Shown: in pieces, positions 1 through 4,941 of the stretch
Layout of the letters: each line of letters starts with the position of its first letter
Numbering within the stretch: the stretch's first letter is position 1
NCBI GenBank assembly: GCA_028818995.1
Contig: JAPPMR010000856.1
Location: 1 to 5,453 of the forward strand
Direction: 5' to 3'
Source: Candidatus Poribacteria bacterium
Lineage (GTDB): Bacteria; Poribacteria; WGA-4E; WGA-3G
Length of the DNA: 5,453 nucleotides
The notes under the pieces: generated by a model
What the model was told of the DNA's origin: nothing
Database searches by the model: none
The model's input: the letters and a program-made list of their open reading frames with translations, nothing else
Translations under genes and position numbers: made by a program

Positions 1-1
1 T

Positions 2-208
2 TTAGTGTTTTGCATCCTGATGGGTGGACCGCTGACACGTGCGTCCCTCAATCCAGCACGTACGTTAGGACCTGCTATCGCAGCCGGTGCTGAACATGCC
101 CAGTGGGGTAACATCTGGCTATATTTTCTTGGTCCATTTATAGGGGCAGTGCTTGCTGCGCTTCTGTATATCGGTGTGTTGAAAGATAAAGACGTTGAAA
201 TTGAGTAG
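2..208 (+). CDS. Aquaporin / MIP-family channel, C-terminal fragment
   Basis: This is the last 68 codons of a membrane channel of the MIP (aquaporin/glycerol facilitator) family, which passes water or small neutral solutes across the inner membrane. The frame is open to the left edge, so the real start lies outside the window and the internal GTG at position 5 is not a start. The sequence shows the second NPA half-helix box of loop E, in the form GGPLTRASLNPARTLGPAI, including the Arg after NPA that forms the selectivity filter. One hydrophobic segment follows (WLYFLGPFIGAVLAALLYI), matching TM6, then a short charged cytoplasmic tail ending DKDVEIE. The distance from NPA to the C-terminus fits the family. 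The first NPA box and the other filter residues are missing from the window, so water and glycerol channels cannot be told apart. Confidence 0.88.
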   Translation, partial: LVFCILMGGPLTRASLNPARTLGPAIAAGAEHAQWGNIWLYFLGPFIGAVLAALLYIGVLKDKDVEIE

Positions 209-284
209 TTCGTAATATTATAGTAGATTTTACAATTAACTGGATATTGTCACTCGGCACGGACAAAGTGCTCTACAGTTTTAA

Positions 285-338
285 AGTCGCGAACTGGAAC
301 CCGCTCCTACAAAAAGAGGCGCTATGAATTGCGCGACT
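285..338. repeat. REP-like hairpin repeat, copy A
   Basis: The arms AGTCGCG (285-291) and CGCGACT (332-338) are perfect inverted repeats of 7 bp, and AA/TT pairing extends them past a one-base bulge. Between them is the core CGCTCCTACA-AA-AAGAGG, which recurs with 16 of 18 bases identical in copy B at 2769-2859. In copy B the core is also flanked by inverted repeats that begin GTC and end GAC. A short intergenic hairpin with a shared core is the signature of a dispersed REP or MITE-like family. From memory, the stretch CCCGCTCCTACA resembles Pseudomonas-type REP consensus sequences; this has not been verified. It lies between the aquaporin stop and the terminator at 403. Confidence 0.55.
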
Positions 339-402
339 ACGAACAGACTATTTCTTTAAGAGGAAGTTATTTTGAGAAATGGTATGATATTAAATAAAAA
401 CA

Positions 403-435
403 GGCTGATGCTTTTTAGCATTAGCCTTACTTTTT
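403..435. terminator. Bidirectional intrinsic terminator (aquaporin / sHSP 1)
   Basis: A 9-bp stem (403-411 with 418-426, one G-T wobble) closes a TTTTTA loop. On the plus strand it is followed by TTACTTTTTAT; on the minus strand it is followed by TGTTTTTATTT. Both directions therefore look like intrinsic terminators. It sits between the plus-strand aquaporin gene and the minus-strand sHSP gene, whose stop is about 50 bases away, and can end both transcripts. Confidence 0.82.
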
Positions 436-477
436 ATCTTTGCGAGGTATAGGTACCCCACACTACAATATACCGGA

Positions 478-1089
478 TTAAGCATCAGCGTTGATAGGAA
501 TTTCAGTGGGTTTTGCCGCTTCTGTTTTCGGGGCAATTACCGTCAAAACACCATCCTTGAATTCTGCTTTTATCCCATCAACTACAATGTTCGGTGGAAG
601 TGGAAACTTACGATGAAAACTTCCATAACGCCTCTCTGATCGACGTAAGTTCCGTGTTTCGTCCGTCTGCTCCTGCTTCTTTTTTCCTTTTATTGTCAAT
701 TGACTTTCAGTTACGGAAACATTGACATCGTTTTGTGAAACACCTGGGAGTTCAACTGATACTTCAAACCTATCTTCAGCCTCAGAAAAATCAACGAAAG
801 GACGCCAATTAGATTTACCTCTTCGGGTTTTCTCTTTCCTAAACGCAACTGCTCTATCAAATTCGGGAGGTCTGTGATGTCCTCCTCTACCTCTTGGTGG
901 ACGATGCCCCCAATTTCCGCGTGCTTCAGGTGATCTGTGCTCTTGACGTCCTCTTGCTTGTGGTGGCGGTCCTTGCCTTTCTGCTTCAGGGTGTCCCAAA
1001 CGGTGGCGATGTCTTCTGCCCTGTGCGGGACGATGTCTCCGTGGACCCTGGAAAGCACCTCTGGGACCGTGTTGTGGTCTATTTCTCAT
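478..1089 (-). CDS. Small heat-shock protein (Hsp20) with Arg/Pro/Gly/His-rich N-terminal arm
   Basis: This is a cytoplasmic small heat-shock protein of 203 residues: an ATP-independent holdase that binds unfolding proteins and passes them to DnaK/ClpB-type refolding systems. The alpha-crystallin domain runs from about residue 95 to 188, with WRPFVDFSE, ELPGV (113-117), RRYGSF (153-158) and GVLTV (180-184). The C-terminal anchor motif is IPI (197-199). The start ATG is preceded by AAAAGGAG with 7-nt spacing. The oddity is residues 1-80, which contain about 20 Arg, 13 Pro, 12 Gly and 9 His and have almost no aliphatic residues, where family members usually have a Phe-rich hydrophobic arm. Codons here (AGA, GGA, CCA, GAA, GCA) end mostly in A or T like the rest of the gene, so the arm looks truly coding and not a frameshift. 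It is the downstream paralogue of the gene at 1241-1696. No convincing promoter of its own was found. Confidence 0.9.
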   Translation of the reverse strand: MRNRPQHGPRGAFQGPRRHRPAQGRRHRHRLGHPEAERQGPPPQARGRQEHRSPEARGNWGHRPPRGRGGHHRPPEFDRAVAFRKEKTRRGKSNWRPFVDFSEAEDRFEVSVELPGVSQNDVNVSVTESQLTIKGKKKQEQTDETRNLRRSERRYGSFHRKFPLPPNIVVDGIKAEFKDGVLTVIAPKTEAAKPTEIPINADA

Positions 1090-1189
1090 TACAATTCTCC
1101 TTTTCTAATCTTGTATTCTAATTATTTTCTTTTTCATTAGTATTTGACCACTATACATATCAAATTGTTCGGATAAATGATGCAACGTG

Positions 1190-1225
1190 AACAGGGCAGG
1201 CACAATCAATTGTACCTGCCCTGTT
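1190..1225. terminator. Strong hairpin between the two sHSP genes (terminator or mRNA processing element)
   Basis: A perfect 11-bp GC-rich stem (1190-1200 with 1215-1225, core CAGGGCAGG) continues past one C-A mismatch for 4 more base pairs and closes on a TCAA tetraloop. It lies in the 151-bp gap between the sHSP stop at 1241 and the next sHSP start at 1089. On the minus strand, the direction of both genes, no T-run follows the stem; the plus strand has ATTTT. It may therefore be a weak terminator, an mRNA-stabilising hairpin that sets unequal amounts of the two chaperones, or a block to antisense transcription. Confidence 0.5.
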
Positions 1226-1240
1226 ATTTTGGGAATTATT

Positions 1241-1696
1241 TTAACTTTCCTGCGGAACATCCACAGTTGATTCAGCGACAATTGGAATTTCTTTCGGCTT
1301 CACCTCTTCGGGTTTTGGGATGGACAACGTCAGCACGCCATCCTTAAATTCGGCTTTGATGCTGTCTACCTCAACCTTCGGTGGAAGTGAAAACCTCCGT
1401 TCAAAACTCCCATAACGCCGTTCAACTCGCCGGTAATCCTTGGAATCGTGAGTTGCTTCCTGCCGTTTTTCTCCCTTTATCGTTAAGAGATCATCTTTAA
1501 CAGAAATGTGAACATCGTCCTTTGTAACACCAGGGAGTTCTGCACGAATTTCAAAACTATCATCAGTCTCGGAAATGTCAGCAGATGGTCTCCACTCATA
1601 TTCTTGTGTTCCAGGCCGCGCAAATAGCGGCGTGAACAGAGAGTTGTAGAATTTGAAAGGATTTGCTACTGGTCTGTGTAAAGTCAAATAAGTCAT
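1241..1696 (-). CDS. Small heat-shock protein (Hsp20/alpha-crystallin family)
   Basis: This is a canonical bacterial class A-type Hsp20 holdase of 151 residues. The N-terminal arm is short and aromatic (NPFKFYNSLFTPLF, residues 12-25), as usual for the family. The alpha-crystallin domain spans about residues 35-128, with WRPSADISE, ELPGV (53-57), RRYGSF (93-98) and GVLTL (120-124). IPI (137-139) is the C-terminal oligomer-anchoring motif. I chose the ATG at 1696 because TAAAGGAG precedes it with 6-nt spacing. An in-frame ATG at 1753 would add 19 residues, but it lacks a ribosome site and overlaps the proximal sigma-54-type promoter. The block IKAEFKDGVLT and the RRYGSF region are shared with the sHSP at 478-1089, so the two arose by tandem duplication. 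The gene is first in its direction after a 352-bp gap, with strong sigma-54-type promoter matches upstream. Confidence 0.95.
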   Translation of the reverse strand: MTYLTLHRPVANPFKFYNSLFTPLFARPGTQEYEWRPSADISETDDSFEIRAELPGVTKDDVHISVKDDLLTIKGEKRQEATHDSKDYRRVERRYGSFERRFSLPPKVEVDSIKAEFKDGVLTLSIPKPEEVKPKEIPIVAESTVDVPQES

Positions 1697-1736
1697 TTTT
1701 TTCTCCTTTAGATTTATGTTTTCTGTAAGTTTAATC

Positions 1737-1753
1737 AGCAAGTTCTGTGCCAA
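1737..1753 (-). promoter_or_regulatory. Sigma-54-type promoter, proximal, for sHSP gene
   Basis: Read on the minus strand the site is TTGGCACAGAACTTGCT. It matches the -24/-12 consensus TGGCACG-N4-TTGCW at every position except the last G of the -24 box, and has the exact GG-N10-GC spacing required by RpoN. Transcription would start near 1726, giving a leader of about 30 bases before the ATG at 1696 that includes the ribosome site. The E. coli sHSP gene ibpB has been reported to use sigma-54, so there is precedent. Whether this organism encodes RpoN cannot be seen here. Confidence 0.72.
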
Positions 1754-1798
1754 TTTTTTGACACAATTCTAAATTGTTTTCCATCTACAATAGGTATA

Positions 1799-1816
1799 AG
1801 CAATTTATGTGCCAAA
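1799..1816 (-). promoter_or_regulatory. Sigma-54-type promoter, distal, for sHSP gene
   Basis: Read on the minus strand the site is TTTGGCACATAAATTGCT, again TTGGCACA-N4-TTGCT with GG-N10-GC spacing. It lies 62 bp upstream of the proximal copy in the same orientation. Only the four spacer bases differ between the two cores (TAAA here, GAAC in the proximal site). Transcription from it would start near 1788. The pair may act as tandem promoters, or one may be a non-productive sigma-54 binding site. Confidence 0.65.
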
Positions 1817-1894
1817 ATAACGTTTTATCCTATCTATATTGAGCGATTAAACCCAAATATAGCCATACTGCTAATGGAGTCCAGAGGAAATCAC

Positions 1895-1907
1895 TATCAA
1901 TCCTTTG
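1895..1907 (+). promoter_or_regulatory. IHF-consensus match in the sHSP control region
   Basis: TATCAATCCTTTG fits the IHF consensus WATCAANNNNTTR at every defined position. It lies between the two sigma-54-type promoters and the upstream dyad at 1945-1984. That is where IHF bends DNA in many sigma-54 systems to bring an enhancer-bound activator to the polymerase. The site also overlaps a weaker dyad (TCAATC 1897-1902 with GATTGA 1916-1921). IHF proper is best known in proteobacteria; in another phylum an HU-type protein might play this part. Confidence 0.35.
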
Positions 1908-1944
1908 TAGGAATTGATTGAAGTAAGATTCTTATTCTGCCATA

Positions 1945-1984
1945 TTGACATATCCGTGCCATTTTGAAACGGAGTCTATGTCAA
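1945..1984. promoter_or_regulatory. 40-bp dyad: possible upstream activator site, or hairpin after the kinase gene
   Basis: TTGACATA (1945-1952) and TATGTCAA (1977-1984) form a perfect 8-bp inverted repeat. A nested CCGT/ACGG pair (1954-1957 with 1969-1972) surrounds an 11-base centre. It lies about 160-195 bp upstream of the distal and about 220-260 bp upstream of the proximal predicted sHSP start, within the range of sigma-54 enhancer sites. It is also 65-104 bp past the stop of the kinase gene at 2049. The kinase-side 3' flank (ATATGGCAG) has no T-run, so an intrinsic terminator is less likely. The activator is unknown. Confidence 0.4.
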
Positions 1985-2048
1985 AAAGGCGGGTTGGTAA
2001 ATAGTAAAGTTCTAAGTAAATTAGGATAGGTAGAGAAGGTAGGTTTAT

Positions 2049-2696
2049 TTATTTATTTTTATCAGAAAGTTGCGCGCGTATTCCCGCAGCAACGGTATGC
2101 AACGCTATAGGATTATCGTTCAAAAACGGAATTATTAGATCCGCATATTTTTTACAAGGCTCTGTGTAAATTGGAAAATTAGGGAGTACATCCCGTCGGT
2201 ACCAACTGATTGCGCTTTCGAGGCTTCCGCTGCGAGTGCCGACATCGCGAAGCATCCGCCGCAGCACCCTTTCATGTGCGTCAACATCTAAAAAGATTTT
2301 AATATCTATTAACTCACGGAGTTGCTGATTCCAATAGATAAGGTGTCCCTCCACAATAACGACATCGCTTGGTTCTATAATTTTCTCTTCATCACCACGT
2401 TGTGCTGCACGGGTTCCGGATGCTGGGGTTTCAATAGGATTTCGCGAGCGGAGTTTTTCAATATCGGCAATTAGGACATCCCAACACACCGCATCCGGAT
2501 GATTTGCGGTTACCACCTTTTCGCGTTCTTCAGGTGTGTATTCTGACCAGTCTCGAAAATAGGAATCTTGGTGTAACGTGATAGGTGAAAAATCTGTGAG
2601 TTGCTCTGCCAAAGCAGTGGCGAACGTTGTTTTTCCAGAGGCTGAACCGCCCATTATGCCAACGGTGATTGGTCTAATCGTATTGTTTTTTGCCAT
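2049..2696 (-). CDS. Uridine kinase-like P-loop kinase
   Basis: This 215-residue protein belongs to the uridine kinase/phosphoribulokinase family of cytoplasmic P-loop kinases and is close to the usual length. It shows Walker A GGSASGKT (16-23), HQDSYF (42-47, including Asp44 where the family has its conserved Asp), NHPDAVCWD (65-73), VEGH (115-118), the DIKIFLDVDAHERVLRRMLRD lid region (131-151) and EPCKKYAD (179-186). These blocks follow the order of uridine kinase. The nucleoside-binding stretch, PVYSYVEHTR in E. coli Udk, reads PIETPASGTR here: both tyrosines and the histidine are gone and only the Arg remains. Phosphorylation of uridine or cytidine is therefore doubtful, and the substrate is open. 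The ribosome site is weak (an AAAG/GAAA tract). A five-codon reading frame, MKAKK, ends at the TAATG overlapping the start. A candidate promoter lies at 2745-2773. Confidence 0.85.
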   Translation of the reverse strand: MAKNNTIRPITVGIMGGSASGKTTFATALAEQLTDFSPITLHQDSYFRDWSEYTPEEREKVVTANHPDAVCWDVLIADIEKLRSRNPIETPASGTRAAQRGDEEKIIEPSDVVIVEGHLIYWNQQLRELIDIKIFLDVDAHERVLRRMLRDVGTRSGSLESAISWYRRDVLPNFPIYTEPCKKYADLIIPFLNDNPIALHTVAAGIRAQLSDKNK

Positions 2697-2744
2697 TATT
2701 TCTTTGCTTTCATCAAATTTTGTTATTAGGTATAAAACAAGAAT

Positions 2745-2773
2745 AGCGTATCATAAATTAGGATTATTGTCAA
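2745..2773 (-). promoter_or_regulatory. Candidate sigma-70-type promoter for the kinase gene
   Basis: On the minus strand a perfect -35 box TTGACA (2773-2768) is followed, after 17 bases, by TACGCT (2750-2745). The -10 hexamer is poor but is preceded by an extended TG element (TGATACGCT). The -35 hexamer sits in the left arm of the REP-like element at 2769-2859. The leader would be roughly 40 bases. This rests on motif reading only. Confidence 0.35.
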
Positions 2774-2859
2774 ATTTCAGAGCCATTTAGTTTTCGCGTT
2801 TTTCTCAACATTAAAGGCAAGGTCGCTCCTACAGGAAGAGGTTTTCTGAATCATTTGAC
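2769..2859. repeat. REP-like hairpin repeat, copy B
   Basis: The left arm GTCAAAT-TTCAGA (2769-2781) pairs with the right arm TCTGAA-TC-ATTTGAC (2845-2859): 13 base pairs around a two-base bulge. The interior holds CGCTCCTACA-GG-AAGAGG (2824-2841), which matches copy A at 285-338 in 16 of 18 core bases. The arms of the two copies differ in sequence but both begin GTC and end GAC, with core and arms in the same order. This is what is expected of a non-autonomous dispersed element whose folding, not arm sequence, is kept. It lies in the gap between divergent genes. Confidence 0.55.
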
Positions 2860-2884
2860 TTCGGCAGAGTTTTTATGTTATTCT
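2855..2884 (+). promoter_or_regulatory. Candidate sigma-70-type promoter for the AAA gene
   Basis: TTGACT (2855-2860, five of six to the -35 consensus) and TATTCT (2879-2884, four of six to the -10 consensus) are 18 bases apart. They would give a leader of about 75 bases before the ATG at 2968. The -35 box overlaps the right end of the REP-like repeat, mirroring the minus-strand promoter at its left end. The match is moderate and rests on motif reading only. Confidence 0.33.
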
Positions 2885-2967
2885 ATCTATTAAACAAAGG
2901 ATTATGCCACCGTCAAATTGTAGCATGAGAACTTACCTAACAACGCCTTTTATCGTGGAGAAAGAAC

Positions 2968-4818
2968 ATGTTTTGGGAACAAATTGAATCACAATACAAA
3001 GTTTCAGCTGCACATCAATTTTTACTACATTTTAATGTTAATGATTTATTACACGACGAACTTTATGGCTATTTACCTGCCTTGGACTTTTTGATGGAGC
3101 AACTCAACGTCCTCGGGTGCCGTCTCGTTATGGGGTATAACGCAACACGAGGAATTATGTGGGCCAATGCAGGCAAGTGGATAGAGACGCAGAAAATTTT
3201 GGGTCTTATTCCTAAAGAGCAAGGATTGCCAGAATACACAGAGATGAGAAAAAGGATTAATACCCAACTCTCTTACCATAAACTTCATGAAGACCCATTT
3301 CTTAAGGTTGATCCATTACCTACAAAAGATCTTGCAAGCAAGTTACACGGACTCCTGAATCAAGACAGGGCAAGGGTGGGCTTGATTATCAATAATCTCG
3401 AACAAATTGCTCCCAATGACCCAGCGTTTGACGCAGGGGCGCAAGACAACTTACAATTTTTCTTCCATCAACTTCAAAATTGGGCATCAGACTTGGAGAT
3501 ACGTAGAAAAAGACATATCATCCTCCTTCTCACACAAAATACTTACGATATTCATCCGCATTTCCTTGTGAATCAAGAAATACCAATTGTAGAAATACCT
3601 TATCCAGATTATGATGAGCGTTTAAAATTTATTGAACATTTGAGTAAAATTCCACAGGAAATTTCAGAACAGGATTCGCCTGATGCGAAAATGCAAGTGC
3701 GATTAAACCTTGGGAATGACCGCGAAAAGCAAACTATAGCAAGAGATACAGGCGGCTTAAATCTCTTTGCTATACACGATTTGGTGCGGCATGCAGTCTC
3801 TTTAAAACAGAAAGTAGAAGGTCCGATACTTGCAAACTATCGGCGCGAGAGCGTTAAGACATTTAGTCATGGAATTATTGAAGTCAGTGAACCACTTACC
3901 GAACCGAAACAGCATTGGTCAAGCCATGTAACAAGGGTCATCCAAGATATTGTCGGTGGTTTAAGGGAGCAGGATATGAGGCGAGTACCGCGGGGAATAC
4001 TTCTACTTGGTCCTACCGGCAATGGCAATATCTTTGCAGCGCGAATGTTAGCTGGACAAACGAATATGGCGTTTGTCCGACTGCGTTATGCCAGTCAGAT
4101 AAGCGAGGTAACGATAAACATTAATGATAACGGTAATAGTTATGATAGAAACTTGAATTCCGCTATCAGCTTTATCCGTGGGCTTGCGCCTGTCGTAGTG
4201 TTTATGGATGAAATTGAACAAGCTTCGCCACATACAAGCATGAACATAGCAAACGTGGAACGCACCTTTCCTGCTATTCTCACAAATGCTATGAGTGATA
4301 CCTCCTTGCATGGAAAGGTGATATGGGTTGGCACCTCAAGCCGTCCCGATTTGATACCGCCTATTTTCCGACGTCCAGAGATTTTCAATCATAAATTAGT
4401 GCTTCTGCCACCTATGCGGGAGAGTCGAGGTGGTATTTTGCAGTTTTTCTGCCGACTTCACACACAAGAAGAGATGAATTTTCAGGAGATTGCCAGAGAT
4501 GAGAAATTACGTGGAGTCAGTGTCAACGATCTTAATCAAATTGCCCAACGCAGCCATAACGTTGCGAAACGTAAGAATCGTAATACCTTCATAGAAGAAG
4601 ATCTGCGTGAGGTAGTAGCAGATTTTATGCCGGATTATTCTCCAGAAATGCGAATGTTTATGACATTATTGGCTTTACAGGAGGCAAATTCCCGTGCTAT
4701 GCTGCCAGATAGACTGCCACCGCCTTTCCGAGAGTTTGTGAATGAAAACCACATTGACAAAACAAAGATAAATGCACGTTTGATGGAACTGGGTAAAGAA
4801 CTCGGATTGAGTAATTGA
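2968..4818 (+). CDS. Double-AAA (Ycf46-like) protein with degenerate ATPase motifs, probable pseudo-ATPase
   Basis: This 616-residue soluble protein looks like a two-module AAA+ protein of the Ycf46/CDC48-like group. Start: GTGGAG with 7-nt spacing to the ATG. The N-terminal module (about 1-290) has a LLHFNVNDLL opening, no P-loop, a Walker-B-like strand LIINNLE (139-145) lacking the acidic pair, and a sensor-like ILLLTQN (185-191). The C-terminal AAA module begins at IVGG (328-331) and PRGILLLG (341-348). Its Walker A reads GPTGNGNI (348-355), so the catalytic Lys is Asn354 and the Ser/Thr is Ile355. Walker B VVVFMDEIEQ (409-418) is intact. Sensor 1 reads GTSSRPD, with Ser458 where Asn is usual. 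The Arg-finger region is RRPEIF, with Ile472 replacing the second Arg. The C-terminal helices include DFMPDYSPEMRMFMTLLALQ (552-571). Nucleotide hydrolysis is unlikely; a scaffold or hetero-oligomer partner is an inference. The client is unknown. The frame is otherwise intact over 1.8 kb. Confidence 0.85.
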   Translation: MFWEQIESQYKVSAAHQFLLHFNVNDLLHDELYGYLPALDFLMEQLNVLGCRLVMGYNATRGIMWANAGKWIETQKILGLIPKEQGLPEYTEMRKRINTQLSYHKLHEDPFLKVDPLPTKDLASKLHGLLNQDRARVGLIINNLEQIAPNDPAFDAGAQDNLQFFFHQLQNWASDLEIRRKRHIILLLTQNTYDIHPHFLVNQEIPIVEIPYPDYDERLKFIEHLSKIPQEISEQDSPDAKMQVRLNLGNDREKQTIARDTGGLNLFAIHDLVRHAVSLKQKVEGPILANYRRESVKTFSHGIIEVSEPLTEPKQHWSSHVTRVIQDIVGGLREQDMRRVPRGILLLGPTGNGNIFAARMLAGQTNMAFVRLRYASQISEVTININDNGNSYDRNLNSAISFIRGLAPVVVFMDEIEQASPHTSMNIANVERTFPAILTNAMSDTSLHGKVIWVGTSSRPDLIPPIFRRPEIFNHKLVLLPPMRESRGGILQFFCRLHTQEEMNFQEIARDEKLRGVSVNDLNQIAQRSHNVAKRKNRNTFIEEDLREVVADFMPDYSPEMRMFMTLLALQEANSRAMLPDRLPPPFREFVNENHIDKTKINARLMELGKELGLSN

Positions 4819-4843
4819 TATCAGTTGGATTTTGGGAATTTAG

Positions 4844-4890
4844 TTCTGTTATAAACAGAATACCCCTGCTGATATGCAACAGGGGTTTCA
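4844..4890. terminator. Tandem-hairpin terminator between convergent AAA and RRM genes
   Basis: There are two adjacent hairpins. TTCTGTT-ATA-AACAGAA (4844-4860) is a perfect 7-bp stem. ACCCCTG (4862-4868) with CAGGGGT (4880-4886) is a second 7-bp stem, extended by TG/CA after one mismatch, with the loop ATATG. The second is followed by TTTCATTC on the plus strand, after the AAA stop at 4818. On the minus strand it is followed by TATTCTGTTTATAAC, downstream of the RRM gene. It probably acts in both directions, though the T-runs are imperfect. Confidence 0.68.
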
Positions 4891-4917
4891 TTCTACACTA
4901 AAAGTGATCTGATAATA

Positions 4918-4933
4918 GTGAGGGATTCCTCAC
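4918..4933 (-). terminator. Short hairpin just past the RRM gene stop
   Basis: GTGAGG-GATT-CCTCAC forms a 6-bp perfect stem with a tetraloop, starting about 8 bases after the RRM stop codon. The minus-strand 3' flank is TATTATC, only weakly T-rich. It may be a 3'-end stabiliser or the first part of the termination region continuing to 4844. Confidence 0.4.
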
Positions 4934-4941
4934 GGACATGA

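Noticed and set aside
711..1058. Overlapping minus-strand frame of 115 codons inside the first sHSP gene, with a more ordinary-looking amino-acid mix than the sHSP arm
   Set aside because: Its GC-rich third positions are simply the second positions of the Arg/Pro/Gly/His codons of the sHSP frame. It runs on out of frame through the conserved alpha-crystallin domain. The sHSP frame has the ribosome site and typical codon endings.
894..1140. Plus-strand open frames of 67-75 codons opposite the sHSP arm, one of them hydrophobic
   Set aside because: Antisense shadows of the Arg/Pro-rich coding stretch; no ribosome site or recognisable domain.
1694..1753. Longer start for the second sHSP at ATG 1753
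   Set aside because: No Shine-Dalgarno there, the extra residues are not family-like, and the codon overlaps the proximal sigma-54-type promoter; ATG 1696 has a clear AAAGGAG.
1697..2048. CIRCE (TTAGCACTC-N9-GAGTGCTAA) element as heat-shock control of the sHSP genes
   Set aside because: No match was found on either strand in this gap or in the 1090-1240 gap.
2578..2790. Plus-strand open frame over the start of the kinase gene
   Set aside because: Antisense to the P-loop region of the kinase and runs into the intergenic gap; no supporting signal.
3073..3288. Open frames on either strand inside the AAA gene (3073-3288, 3915-4124, 4048-4311, 4140-4388, 4697-4891)
   Set aside because: All lie over a well-supported AAA coding frame, lack ribosome sites and show no known domain.
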